Shown: positions 32,877 through 42,375 of the stretch, one piece after another
How the letters are laid out: every line of letters starts with the position of its first letter
Position numbering within the stretch: position 1 is the first letter of the stretch
Assembly (NCBI GenBank): GCA_963819755.1
Contig: CAWFXB010000001.1
Span: 558,001 to 622,000 of the forward strand
DNA: 64,000 nucleotides
Source: VRUE01 sp963819755
Lineage (GTDB): Bacteria; Actinomycetota; Thermoleophilia; Solirubrobacterales; 70-9
Direction: 5' to 3'
The notes under the pieces: model-generated
Database searches by the model: none
Told to the model about the DNA's origin: nothing
Seen by the model: the letters and a program-made list of their open reading frames with translations, nothing else
Program-made: the position numbers and the translations under genes

Positions 32877-33940
32877 GCGAGAAGCGGATCCGGACTCCCG
32901 GCATCGACGGCGATGATGGCGAGCCCGAGGTCCGCATCCATGACGCGCGGGCCGACGTCCCTGACGAAGACCTCGACCGCTCGCTGCGGCCGCCGAGCCT
33001 CGCCGACTTCGTCAACCAGGTGCAGGTGACCGAGCAGCTGGCGATCTTCATCGAGGCGGCGAAGCGACGCGGCGAGCCGCTCGACCACGTCCTGCTCGCC
33101 GGCCCGCCCGGGCTCGGCAAGACCTCGCTGGCCCACATCGTCGCCGCCGAGATGGGCGTGCCGCTCGTCCAGACCGCCGGCCCGGCGCTGGAGCGCAAGG
33201 CCGACGTCGCCTCCTTCCTCACTGCACTCGAGCCGGGCAGCGTCTTCTTCGTCGACGAGATCCACCGGCTCGGCCGGGCGGTCGAGGAGACGCTCTACCC
33301 GGCGATGGAGGACGGCGAGCTCCCGGTCGTGCTCGGCCAGGGCGCCGGCGCCCGCACCGTGACCCTGCCGCTGCCGCCGTTCACCCTGGTCGGCGCGACC
33401 ACCCGGGCGGGCCTGCTGACGACGCCGCTACGCGACCGCTTTGGCGTCAGCCACCGGCTCGAGCACTACGACCCCATCCACCTGGCCGAGATCATCGAGC
33501 GCTCCGCCGGCATCCTCGAAGTCGAGATCGACGCCGAGGGGGCACGGATCATCGCCGGCCGCTCGCGTGGCACCCCGCGGGTCGCCAACCGGCTGCTGAA
33601 GCGGGTGCGCGACTTTGCCGAGGTCAAGGGCACCGGCAGCGTCGACGCTGACGTAGCGGCCGCCGGGTTGGAGATGCTCGAGGTCGACGCCGGGGGGCTC
33701 GACCGCAGCGACCGCAGCCTGCTCGACACGGTGGCGACCAAGTTCGCCGGCGGCCCGGTCGGCCTCTCTACTCTGGCGGTCGCGATCGGCGAGGAGCAGG
33801 ACACGATCGAGGACGTGCTCGAGCCCTATCTACTCCAGCAGGGCTTGCTGAAGCGGACTCCACGCGGCAGAGTGCTGACCGAGAGGGCCTACGAGCATCT
33901 CGGAATTCCGATGCCGGACCGAGCGCGCAGTCTGTTCTGA
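32873..33940 (+). CDS. ruvB: Holliday junction helicase motor RuvB
   Basis: 355 residues from GTG 32873. RuvB N-terminus RPPSLADFVNQVQVTEQL, Walker A GPPGLGKTS, Walker B FVDEIHRLGR, sensor GATTRAGLLTTPLRDRFG, and C-terminal winged helix (EDVLEPYLLQQGLLKRTPRGR). Hexameric AAA+ motor for branch migration. An N-terminal acidic extension of about 25 residues is longer than in E. coli. Confidence 0.96.
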   Translation: MSEKRIRTPGIDGDDGEPEVRIHDARADVPDEDLDRSLRPPSLADFVNQVQVTEQLAIFIEAAKRRGEPLDHVLLAGPPGLGKTSLAHIVAAEMGVPLVQTAGPALERKADVASFLTALEPGSVFFVDEIHRLGRAVEETLYPAMEDGELPVVLGQGAGARTVTLPLPPFTLVGATTRAGLLTTPLRDRFGVSHRLEHYDPIHLAEIIERSAGILEVEIDAEGARIIAGRSRGTPRVANRLLKRVRDFAEVKGTGSVDADVAAAGLEMLEVDAGGLDRSDRSLLDTVATKFAGGPVGLSTLAVAIGEEQDTIEDVLEPYLLQQGLLKRTPRGRVLTERAYEHLGIPMPDRARSLF

Positions 33941-33966
33941 GCGGACTCTCAGTAGCCTGTGGTGGG

Positions 33967-34419
33967 ATGCCTTTCTTCATCTGCCCCAACTGCGGGAACA
34001 GGGAGCTGAGCGCGGACCGGACAGCCGGTTTCAGCACCCGTCCCAAGGGCTGCTCCAAATGCGGCTTCGGCTTCGTTTTCGAGTTGCTCGACGATTACTA
34101 CCCGGCGCCGAACGCGGCCTTCTTCGTCTGCGATCAACAGGCGCGGGTAATCGACGCCGGGCGCGGCAGCTTCGAGCTCACCGGGCTGACCGACGAGGAC
34201 GTGATCGGCCGTCCCGTGAAAGAGGTCCTTGGCCTGCAGTGGGAAGCCGGGGACAACGGCGATCCGATCGAGACCTCGCTTGAGTGGGGGGTTCGCTCGC
34301 TCGGCAAAAAGGTCTCGGTGAACGCAGAAGGCGACCTTCCCGCCGAAGCCGTCGCCGACGTCTTCCCTGCCTACGACGACGACGGCGGCCTGCTGATCGT
34401 CCTGACGCCGGAGAACTGA
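33967..34419 (+). CDS. Zinc-ribbon protein with PAS-like domain
   Basis: 150 residues from ATG 33967. Cys4 ribbon CPNCGNREL...CSKCGFGF (residues 6-36) followed by a PAS-like fold (APNAAFFVCDQQARVIDAG, LTGLTDEDVIGRPVKEVLGL). Likely a small soluble sensor or adaptor; no output domain is present. It sits in the place where yajC is often found, just before secD, four bases upstream, so it is probably in the same operon. Confidence 0.72.
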   Translation: MPFFICPNCGNRELSADRTAGFSTRPKGCSKCGFGFVFELLDDYYPAPNAAFFVCDQQARVIDAGRGSFELTGLTDEDVIGRPVKEVLGLQWEAGDNGDPIETSLEWGVRSLGKKVSVNAEGDLPAEAVADVFPAYDDDGGLLIVLTPEN

Positions 34420-34423
34420 GGCG

Positions 34424-37339
34424 ATGAAACGGCGCAGAAATCTCTTCGTGCTGCTCTTCGTCCTGGGATTGATCGTGGTGTCGGCGGTGGTGGTCGCGAA
34501 CAAGCCGACCAAGCTCGGCCTCGACCTCAAGGGTGGCGTACAGCTCGTCCTGCAGGGCCGGCCGACGCCCCAGCAGCCGACGATCGACAACAGCTCGATG
34601 GAAAGGGCGGTGGACATCATCCGCTCGGGCTGCGATCAGCTTGGCGTCTCGGAGATCGAAGTCGCGCGCGTGGGCAGCGACCAGATCCAGGTGGGGATCC
34701 CGGGCGCCACCAGCGTCGGCAAGGCGACCGAATGCGCGACCAAGCCCGCTCGCCTCTATTTCTTCGACTGGGAACCGAACCTGATCGGGCGTGAGAAGGC
34801 GATCGGGGGGGTCCCCGGTCGCGAAGCACCGAAAGGGGCAATCGAAGAAGCGAGCGAAGAATGGAAAGCGGCGGGGCGCAACCCCAGCAAAGAAGAAAAC
34901 GGGCAGCTGATCGCCGCCGGAGCTTTCGCGTCGGAGTACAACGCGGCAAAACTCGCCTCCGAACAGAAGTCGGTTCCCGACTGCGAAAACTGCAGCCAGC
35001 CGACCACCTACTACCTCTTCTCCAAGCTGCCGCCGCACAAGCTGATCGACGGCCCTGAGTTCACCAGGGAAGACCTATACGTCGACCCCAACGGCAAGAA
35101 ACGCCCTCAGAACGCGGGCATCGTCGTCAAGGTGCCGCAGGGGACGATCGTGATCTCCGAAAAACCGAGCGACAGCAAGGGTCAGGTGATCGAAGAAGCC
35201 GAGCCGGGCTGGTACGCGTTCAAAGACGATCCCGCGCTCTCTGGCACGGAAATCACCAACCCGAAGGCCGAACAGGGGGAAACCTCCGGTCCCGCCGTCA
35301 CCTTCCAGTTCAGCGGCAAGGGTCGCGAAGCCTTCCAGGACGTCACCCGGCAGATCGCCCAGCGCGGCCAGGCGCGGGCGATCGGGCCCGCATCCGGGGA
35401 ACAGGCCGCGGCGCTCTCCGGCCACTTCGCTGCCGTCCTCGACAACGAAGTCAAAACGCGGCCGATCATCAACTTCTCCGAAAATCCCGACGGGATCGAC
35501 GGGCGCACCGGGGCGCAGATCTCGGGTGGCTTCAACAGCATCGAAGATGCGCAGGACCTCGCCAGCTTCCTGCAGCGTGGCGCTTTGCCGATCAACCTCA
35601 ACCTGATCAGCCAGACCCAGGTCTCGGCGACGCTCGGCAGTCAGGCGCTGCATGCCGGGATCAAGGCCGGAGTCATCGGCCTCGCCCTCGTCGCCCTTTT
35701 CCTCCTCCTCTTCTACCGCGTCCTCGGACTTATCGCCGTGTTCGCTCTCGGCGCCTATGGATTGATCTTCTTCGCCCTGATCAAACTGATCCCGATCACG
35801 ATGACGCTGCCGGGGATCGCGGGCCTGGTCCTGACGATCGGGGTCGCGGCCGACTCCAACATCGTCATCTTCGAGCGGATCAAGGAGGAGGTGCGCGCCG
35901 GTCGCCCGATGGCGGCCGCGATCGCCGCCGGCTACCGCCGTGGCATCGCCACGATCGTCGACGCCAACGTCGTCACCCTGCTCACCGCCTTCATCCTCTT
36001 CGTCCTGGCGACGGCCGGGGTCAAGGGCTTCGCCTTCACCCTCGGTGTCGGCACGATCGTCTCGCTGCTGACGGCCGTCGTTTTCACCCAGGCGCTGCTG
36101 CTCAGCATGAGCCGCACGAGGTTGCTGCGCTCGCCGAGCGTGCTCGGCACCGCGGGCGGCCAGCGGGTGCGCTGGCACTTCGACTTCATGGGGGCAAGTC
36201 GCTGGTTCTTCACCCTTTCAGGCTGCATCCTGATCGTCGGTGCGCTCGCGCTGGCGACGAAGCAGCTCAACCTTGGCATCGATTTCGAGTCCGGCACGCG
36301 GGTCGAGGTGGCGCTGACCAAGCAGACCGACGAGGAAGGTGTCCGCGAAACGCTCGACAAGGCCGGAATCTCCGGCGCCGAGGTGCAGCGCGAGAGCAAC
36401 CCGGGCCTCGGCGACAACGTATTCCTGATCCAGTCCAACACGTTGAAGCCGAGCCAGATCAACTCGATGCAGCACGAGCTTGAGCGCGAATACGGGATCA
36501 CCGCGGATGGCTTCGACAGCACCAGCGTCGGGCCGACCTTCGGTGCCACGGTCGCCAATAGCGCCCGCAACGCCCTGATCTTCTCGCTGTTGGTGATCTG
36601 CGCTTACATAGCCTTCCGCTTCGACCCGAAATTCGCGGTTCCCGTGCTGATCGCGCTCTTTCACGACATCCTGATCACCGCGGGGGTCTACGCGCTCACC
36701 GGCCGGGAGGTGACGAGCGGGACGGTCGCCGCTTTCTTGACGATTTTGGGCTACTCGCTCTACGACACGATCATCGTCTTCGACCGAATACGCGAGAACA
36801 TGCCGCGGATGCCGCGGGCGGCCTTCTCGCAGATCGTCAACCGCTCGATGAGCGAGGTACTGACCCGTTCCCTGGCGACCAGCTTCACGACCCTGCTCGC
36901 CGTCGTCTCACTGCTCATCTTCGGGGGCGCCACGCTTCAGGACTTCGCCTTCGCGATGATGGTCGGGATCATCTCGGGCACCTACTCGTCGATCTTCATC
37001 GCCTCGCCGGTGCTTACCGCCTGGAAGGAGCGCGAGCCGGGCTATGCGCGAAGGCGCGCACGGATCGCCGAGATCGACGGCAGCGTCCCTGCCTTTGCCG
37101 ATGAGGTCGCGCTGGCGAAGCTGAGCGACGACAGCGAGTCCGAAGCTGAGGTCGAGGAGGAGCTTGCCGCGGTTGCCGTGGCCGATCCGCCTCGCGCCGG
37201 CGGCGGCGATCCCTCATCGAACGGCGAGAGCACCGTCCCGGTCGAATCGGTCGATCCGGAGACCGCGGCGCGGCAGGAGCGCAACGCGCAGCGGCGCGAG
37301 CGCCGCAAACAACGCCGCAAGCATGGGAGGAATCGCTAG
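34424..37339 (+). CDS. secDF: SecD-SecF fusion, protein translocase accessory subunit
   Basis: 971 residues. SecD half: N-terminal TM (RRNLFVLLFVLGLIVVSAVV), LGLDLKGGVQLVLQ, a large periplasmic P1 domain, FSGKGREAFQDVTR and GALPINLNLISQTQVSATLG, then TM helices with GVAADSNIVIFERIKEEV. SecF half from about 590: TM, LGIDFESGTRVEVAL, LGYSLYDTIIVFDRIREN and SLATSFTTLLAVVSLLIFGG. Uses proton motive force to pull exported proteins from SecYEG. The two subunits are separate genes in many Actinomycetota; the fused form occurs in Bacillus and Thermoleophilia-like groups. Acidic C-terminal tail ends in a basic ERRKQRRKHGRNR. Confidence 0.95.
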   Translation: MKRRRNLFVLLFVLGLIVVSAVVVANKPTKLGLDLKGGVQLVLQGRPTPQQPTIDNSSMERAVDIIRSGCDQLGVSEIEVARVGSDQIQVGIPGATSVGKATECATKPARLYFFDWEPNLIGREKAIGGVPGREAPKGAIEEASEEWKAAGRNPSKEENGQLIAAGAFASEYNAAKLASEQKSVPDCENCSQPTTYYLFSKLPPHKLIDGPEFTREDLYVDPNGKKRPQNAGIVVKVPQGTIVISEKPSDSKGQVIEEAEPGWYAFKDDPALSGTEITNPKAEQGETSGPAVTFQFSGKGREAFQDVTRQIAQRGQARAIGPASGEQAAALSGHFAAVLDNEVKTRPIINFSENPDGIDGRTGAQISGGFNSIEDAQDLASFLQRGALPINLNLISQTQVSATLGSQALHAGIKAGVIGLALVALFLLLFYRVLGLIAVFALGAYGLIFFALIKLIPITMTLPGIAGLVLTIGVAADSNIVIFERIKEEVRAGRPMAAAIAAGYRRGIATIVDANVVTLLTAFILFVLATAGVKGFAFTLGVGTIVSLLTAVVFTQALLLSMSRTRLLRSPSVLGTAGGQRVRWHFDFMGASRWFFTLSGCILIVGALALATKQLNLGIDFESGTRVEVALTKQTDEEGVRETLDKAGISGAEVQRESNPGLGDNVFLIQSNTLKPSQINSMQHELEREYGITADGFDSTSVGPTFGATVANSARNALIFSLLVICAYIAFRFDPKFAVPVLIALFHDILITAGVYALTGREVTSGTVAAFLTILGYSLYDTIIVFDRIRENMPRMPRAAFSQIVNRSMSEVLTRSLATSFTTLLAVVSLLIFGGATLQDFAFAMMVGIISGTYSSIFIASPVLTAWKEREPGYARRRARIAEIDGSVPAFADEVALAKLSDDSESEAEVEEELAAVAVADPPRAGGGDPSSNGESTVPVESVDPETAARQERNAQRRERRKQRRKHGRNR

Positions 37340-37342
37340 ATC

Positions 37343-37606
37343 ATGGCCCTACTGGTCTGGTTCACGATGGGGATAGCGCTCTGGCACTTCACGGTCTTCC
37401 TGCCCGATCGCTTCTGGCAGGGCATCGTCGGCGCCTTCCTCGGCGCGGTGATCGGCGCGGTCGTCTTCGGCGCGATCGTCGAGATCGTCTCCGGCCGCGG
37501 TCTGGGCACGACCGACGTGGCGACCGCGCTCACCGCGATTCCCGGCGTCGCGATCGGGCTCGCGGTGGTGTGGGCGATCGGCGTTCGCTCGGAACAAGCG
37601 GCCTGA
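37343..37606 (+). CDS. Small membrane protein (GlsB-like size)
   Basis: 87 residues. Three short hydrophobic segments: WFTMGIALWHFTVFLP, GIVGAFLGAVIGAVVFGAIVEIV and AIPGVAIGLAVVWAIGV, with Gly zipper spacing. Begins three bases after secDF. Unknown function; could stabilise SecDF or be unrelated. Confidence 0.7.
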   Translation: MALLVWFTMGIALWHFTVFLPDRFWQGIVGAFLGAVIGAVVFGAIVEIVSGRGLGTTDVATALTAIPGVAIGLAVVWAIGVRSEQAA

Positions 37607-37648
37607 ATCTCACCAAAGTCCGTCCCAGGCGCTTCCTAGCCTGGCTGC

Positions 37649-40147
37649 GTGTCGGAAACCATCCACGCGTACAAGGCCGAGCCGTATGACTACAGCGAGG
37701 TACGGGAGCTTGCCGACGAGCTTGGGCTGAGTGAGCCGGTCGCCGTGACCCTGGTGCGGCGGGGGTACCGGACGCCCGAGGCGGCACGCGCCTTTCTTGC
37801 TGCCGACGAGTCGTACTCGCCCGACGCCTTCAAATCGATGCCGGCGGTGGTCGCCCTCGTCTTGGCGGCGATCCGGGGGGACAAGCGGATCACGGTTCAC
37901 GGCGACTTCGACGTAGACGGGGTCTGTGCCACCACGATCCTCGTCAGCACGCTTCGCGAGCTCGGCGGCGAGTGCGATTGGCTGATCCCCGACCGGATCG
38001 CCGATGGTTACGGGCTCAGCGCCGAGAACATGGAGAAGCTGGCCGAGCGGGGCACCGAGCTGCTGATCACCGTCGACTGCGGGATCACGGCTGTCGCGGA
38101 GGTGAAGCTCGCCCGATCGCTTGGCATGGAGGTCGTGGTCACCGATCACCACCAGCCTGGGCCGGAGCTGCCCGATTGTCCGATTCTGCATCCTGGGGTT
38201 GACGGGTATCCGTTTGAGGAGCTTTGTGGGACGGCGGTGGCTTGGAAGTTGAGCTGTGCGCTTTGGGAGGCCTCGGGGGTGGGGTCCCCAGGCTCGCGTT
38301 CGCGAGGAGTTCCTGGGGACCCCACCCCCGAGGCCTCTGCCAACCTCGATCTGGTTGCCCTGGCCACCGTCGCCGATGTTGTGCCGCTTGTGGGGGAGAA
38401 TCGCTCGCTGGTTCGGTGCGGGCTGGCGGAGGTTCGGCGGGCGCGTAGGCCTGGGATGCGGGCGCTGCTCGAAGCCGCGAAATGTGAGCCCAGCCAGCTT
38501 GACGAGGGTGATTTGGCGTTCAGGCTGGCGCCAAGGATCAATGCTGCGGGACGGCTGTACAGGGCTGATGCTGGAGTGGAGTTGTTCCTTACCGAGGACG
38601 AGGAGCGTGCTGCTGAGATCGCCAAGGAGCTGAGTCGGGCTAACAGCGAGCGCCGGTCGACTGAGCGCGAGGTCGATGCCGCGGCTGAGGCGGCGCGGCG
38701 CGAGCTGCCCGATGAGCTGCGCGAAGCGTTGGGGCTGGTTTTGGCGGGCGAGGGCTGGCATCCGGGGGTGATCGGGATCGTTGCTTCGCGGCTGGTCGAG
38801 CGGCATCACCGGCCCGTTGTGGTCATTTCGCTCGATGGCGAGGGGGGAGGGCGGGGGTCGGGGCGGAGTATTCCCGGGTTCGATCTGCTTGCCGCTCTCG
38901 AGGCCTGTGCCGAGCACTTGGAGAGCTTTGGGGGGCATCGGGCTGCTGCTGGGCTGCAGTTGCGGGCTGAGAATTTGGGGGCCTTTCGGGTTGCATTTGC
39001 TGCTCATGCGGCCTCGGTTCTGGGGCCGGATGATCTGAAGCGGACGGAACGGGTCGATGCGATGGTCGGTGGGGCCGGATTGGGGCTCGAGCTGGCCGAG
39101 GAGCTGCAGCAGCTCGCCCCGTTCGGGATGGGCAACCCCGGTGTGCGCCTACTCGTCCCCTCCGCGAGGGTGCGCGACGTGCGGGCGATGGGGAAGGAGG
39201 GCACGCATGCTCGCTTCAGCCTGCACAGCGGCGCCCACCGTGCGCTCGGGGTCGCCTTCGGTCGCTCGAAGCTTGGGGTCGGGGAGGACGATCCGGTAGA
39301 TGCCGCGGTGCGGCTCGAGGTCAACCGCTGGAATGGCTCGGTCGAGCCGCGAGTGGTGTTGCGCGAGCTCTATCCCCGCGAGGTACTGGAGGACGAGGCA
39401 CGTGCCGAGGAGCAGTGGTGGCAGCGCTTCGAGGCCGAGCTGGCGACGGACCCCGCCAACTGGCCGCCGACGGGCCTAAAACACGCCCATACGGACGGAA
39501 ATCGGCCCGTCGGCCGTGAGGAGGTACGGCCGCGGAGCTCACCCGCCGCGGTGGTGGGGGAGCTGGCCTCCTCGGGCGGTGGCGAAGTGCTCGCTGTGGT
39601 TGCGGATCGTGAGCGGCGTGTGGCGATGGCGGGCGATGGCGTCGTACTCGCCGACGGGCCCACGCTCGAGGCCGATCCCGACCTCGCTTCCGGCTTCGAG
39701 CACGTCGTGCTCGTCGATCCACCCGCCTTTGCCCACGATGAGGATCTGGCGACGCGGCCTACGACCGCCGGCGGTTATGTACACCTGGCTTGGGGCGAGG
39801 CCGAGCATCGTTTCGCGCTCGCCATGCTCGACGAGCAACTTGCCCAGCGGGCTGTACTGATCGCCATGTTCAGGGACCTTCGCGAGGCGGGCGAGTCGAG
39901 CGGATCCGAGCTGCTGGCAGCCCTGCGGGGAAGCGGTCCTCATCCCCGCAGCGCCGAGACCGCGGCCCGCTGCCTGCGGGTCCTGGGTGAGCTCGGTCTG
40001 GTGCAGGGATCGGCCGCGGGAGGTGACGGCAGCGTCGGCGTCGTATCCTCAGAGGAGACAGAACTCGAGCGCTCGGCCGCGTTTCGCGCCTACGGCGCTC
40101 GCCACCAGGAGGGCCTGAAATACCTCAAACGACGCAAACAGCCCTAG
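37649..40147 (+). CDS. recJ: Single-strand DNA exonuclease RecJ, with in-frame palindromic insertion
   Basis: 832 residues, GTG start. DHH phosphoesterase: HGDFDVDGVCATTI, DRIADGYGLS, ITVDCGITA, VTDHHQPGPELP, and the DHHA1 domain with GWHPGVIGIVASRLVE and SFGGHRAAAGL. 5'-3' ssDNA exonuclease in recombination and mismatch repair. Residues 207-230 are encoded by a 71-bp palindrome (38,267-38,337) inserted between FEELCGTAVAWKLSCALW and ANLDLVALATVADVVPL, a loop region, without breaking the frame. A C-terminal extension of ~250 residues resembles the actinobacterial RecJ tail. Codon choice shifts toward GGG/GCT/GTT from about 38,120 to 39,060. Confidence 0.93.
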   Translation: MSETIHAYKAEPYDYSEVRELADELGLSEPVAVTLVRRGYRTPEAARAFLAADESYSPDAFKSMPAVVALVLAAIRGDKRITVHGDFDVDGVCATTILVSTLRELGGECDWLIPDRIADGYGLSAENMEKLAERGTELLITVDCGITAVAEVKLARSLGMEVVVTDHHQPGPELPDCPILHPGVDGYPFEELCGTAVAWKLSCALWEASGVGSPGSRSRGVPGDPTPEASANLDLVALATVADVVPLVGENRSLVRCGLAEVRRARRPGMRALLEAAKCEPSQLDEGDLAFRLAPRINAAGRLYRADAGVELFLTEDEERAAEIAKELSRANSERRSTEREVDAAAEAARRELPDELREALGLVLAGEGWHPGVIGIVASRLVERHHRPVVVISLDGEGGGRGSGRSIPGFDLLAALEACAEHLESFGGHRAAAGLQLRAENLGAFRVAFAAHAASVLGPDDLKRTERVDAMVGGAGLGLELAEELQQLAPFGMGNPGVRLLVPSARVRDVRAMGKEGTHARFSLHSGAHRALGVAFGRSKLGVGEDDPVDAAVRLEVNRWNGSVEPRVVLRELYPREVLEDEARAEEQWWQRFEAELATDPANWPPTGLKHAHTDGNRPVGREEVRPRSSPAAVVGELASSGGGEVLAVVADRERRVAMAGDGVVLADGPTLEADPDLASGFEHVVLVDPPAFAHDEDLATRPTTAGGYVHLAWGEAEHRFALAMLDEQLAQRAVLIAMFRDLREAGESSGSELLAALRGSGPHPRSAETAARCLRVLGELGLVQGSAAGGDGSVGVVSSEETELERSAAFRAYGARHQEGLKYLKRRKQP
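38267..38337. repeat. Palindromic element inside recJ
   Basis: Perfect 26-bp arms (38267-38292 and 38312-38337) enclose a 19-base loop holding a second perfect 6-bp stem (CTCGCG-TT-CGCGAG, 38293-38306). The arm begins GAGGCCTCGGGGGTGGGG. Length 71 is not a multiple of three, but the reading frame through it stays open, with neighbours in frame, encoding Gly/Ser/Pro/Arg. Confidence 0.92.
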
Positions 40148-40179
40148 AGCAGCGAGAGCTTCTCGCCGATCTTTTCGCT

Positions 40180-42375
40180 GTGGTCGAGGAGTTCGATTCG
40201 GCGCCGGTGGGCGACGCCGGGTCGAACGGCGGCGCTGCCGTCGCGGTGGCGACGATCGACCGCGCCGCCTTGACGCGGGCATTCGACTTCGCCTGCGACC
40301 GCCACGCCGACCAGATGCGCCGCTCGGGCGATGAGTTCATCACCCATCCCGTCGGCGTCGCTCAGATCTGCGCCGGGATGCGGCTCGACACCGAGACGCT
40401 CTGCGCGGCGCTGCTGCACGACACGGTCGAGGATACGAGCGCCAGCCTGGAGGAGATCCGGACCGAGTTCGGCGAGGAGGTGGCCCAGCTCGTCGATGGC
40501 GTCACCAAGCTGACCGGCATGACCTTCGAGAGCCGCGACGAGCGACAGGCGGAGAACTACCGCAAGATGATGGTGGCGATGGCCACCGACGTCAGGGTGA
40601 TCCTGATCAAGCTGGCCGACCGCCTCCACAACATGCGTACGCTCGGCGCGCTGCCGAAGCAGAAGCAGATGGCGAAGTCGCGCGAGACGCTAGAGATCTA
40701 CGCGCCGCTCGCCCACCGGCTCGGGATCCACGCGATCAAATGGGAGCTCGAGGATCTCTCCTTCGCCACCCTGCACCCGCGCAAGTACAAGGAGATCAAA
40801 CAGCTCGTCGCCCAGCAGCGCGACGAGCGCGAGGTCTACGTCAACCAGGCCGGCGCGTTCCTCGGCGAGGAGCTAGAGGCCGTCGGCATCGAGGCCGAGA
40901 TCTCCGGCCGCGCCAAGCACTTCTACTCGATCTACACGAAGATGACCAAGAAGGGCCGCGAGTTCAACGAGATCTTCGACCTGACCGCGATGCGCGTGAT
41001 CGTCGGCTCGGTCAAAGACTGCTACGGAGCGATCGGGGTCATCCACTCGCTCTGGAAGCCGCTGCCCGGGCGCTTCAAGGACTTCGTCGCGATGCCGAAG
41101 GCCAACATGTACCAGGCGCTGCACACGACGGTGATCGGCCCGGAGGGCAAGCCGCTCGAGATCCAGATCCGCACCGGCGAGATGCACAGCCTGGCCGAGT
41201 ACGGGATCGCCGCCCACGTCGCCTACAAAGAGGGCGGCAGCGGCGACCCCAAGCGCGAGAAGATGACCTGGCTGCGTCAGCTGGTCGAGGCCGAGGGCGA
41301 CCAGGACCCCGCCGAGTTCCTCGAGTCGCTGAAGGTCGACCTGTTCGAGGACGAGGTCTTCGTCTTCACCCCGAAGGGCGAGGTGAAGAACCTCTCGGCG
41401 GGATCGACCCCGCTCGACTTCGCCTACGCGGTCCACACCGACGTCGGCCACCGCTGCGTCGGCGCCAAGGTCAACGGCTCGATCGTGCCGCTGCACTACC
41501 AGCTGCGCTCAGGCGACATCGTCGAGGTGCTGACCGCGAAACAGAACCGCGGGCCCTCGCGCGACTGGTTGAAGCTGGTGCGGACCAGCCGCGCCCGCAA
41601 CAAGATCCGCGCCTTCTTCAAACAGGAACGGCGAGAGGACGCCGAGAAGAAGGGCCGCGAGGCGCTTGAGGAGTCGCTGCGCAAGCGCGGTCTGCCGATG
41701 CAGAAGCTGGTGATGTCGCCGCTGCTCGCCCAGGTGATCCGCGAGATGGGCTTCCACAAGGCGACCGAGTTCTACATCGCCCTCGGCCAGGGCAAGATCT
41801 CGACCAAGGCGGTCGCCAACAAGCTGATGCAGCGGCTGAAAGAGGGCGAGGCTGTCGAGGACGAGCAGCCGATCGGCTTCGAGGGAGCGCGCGAGGACAA
41901 GGCACGGCGGACCAAGGACGCCTCCAACTACGGGATCCGGGTCAAGGGCGCCGACAACGTCGCCGTGCGCCTCGCCAAGTGCTGCCGCCCGGTTCCCGGC
42001 GACACGATCGCCGGCTACGTCTCGCTCGGCCGTGGCATCACCATCCACCGTGCCGACTGCAAGAACGTGAAGGCGTTGATGAAGTCGCCGGAACGGTTCG
42101 TCGAGGTCGCCTGGGAGGGGGAGAACGAGTCCTCCTACCGGGTCGAACTTCAGATCGACGCCTACGATCGCACTCGCCTGCTCGAGGACCTGTCGCGCAC
42201 CTTCTCCGAGGCCGGGATCAACATCCTCGGCGCCAGTTGCATGACCAAGCACCCGATGGTGAAAAACCGCTTCGTGGTCGAGGTCGGCGACACCGAGCAG
42301 ATCAAGCAGTGCATCTCCCGCCTGCGCAACGTCGAGTCCGTCTTCGACGCCTACAGAATTACTCCGACCAGCTGA
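40180..42375 (+). CDS. rel: Bifunctional (p)ppGpp synthetase/hydrolase
   Basis: 731 residues, GTG start. HD hydrolase domain (RRSGDEFITHPVGVAQI, LLHDTVEDT), synthetase domain (RFKDFVAMPKANMYQALHT, FDLTAMRVIV), then TGS (VFTPKGEVKNLSAGSTPLDFAYAVH), a zinc-finger-like/helical region with KCCRPVPGD and a C-terminal ACT domain (RTRLLEDLSRTFSEAGINIL). Both active sites look complete, as in mycobacterial Rel. Controls the stringent response on the ribosome. Encoded 32 bases after recJ. Confidence 0.96.
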   Translation: MVEEFDSAPVGDAGSNGGAAVAVATIDRAALTRAFDFACDRHADQMRRSGDEFITHPVGVAQICAGMRLDTETLCAALLHDTVEDTSASLEEIRTEFGEEVAQLVDGVTKLTGMTFESRDERQAENYRKMMVAMATDVRVILIKLADRLHNMRTLGALPKQKQMAKSRETLEIYAPLAHRLGIHAIKWELEDLSFATLHPRKYKEIKQLVAQQRDEREVYVNQAGAFLGEELEAVGIEAEISGRAKHFYSIYTKMTKKGREFNEIFDLTAMRVIVGSVKDCYGAIGVIHSLWKPLPGRFKDFVAMPKANMYQALHTTVIGPEGKPLEIQIRTGEMHSLAEYGIAAHVAYKEGGSGDPKREKMTWLRQLVEAEGDQDPAEFLESLKVDLFEDEVFVFTPKGEVKNLSAGSTPLDFAYAVHTDVGHRCVGAKVNGSIVPLHYQLRSGDIVEVLTAKQNRGPSRDWLKLVRTSRARNKIRAFFKQERREDAEKKGREALEESLRKRGLPMQKLVMSPLLAQVIREMGFHKATEFYIALGQGKISTKAVANKLMQRLKEGEAVEDEQPIGFEGAREDKARRTKDASNYGIRVKGADNVAVRLAKCCRPVPGDTIAGYVSLGRGITIHRADCKNVKALMKSPERFVEVAWEGENESSYRVELQIDAYDRTRLLEDLSRTFSEAGINILGASCMTKHPMVKNRFVVEVGDTEQIKQCISRLRNVESVFDAYRITPTS

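Noticed and set aside
37610..39007. 465-codon minus-strand frame opposite recJ
   Set aside because: Shadow frame; RecJ motifs are on the plus strand.
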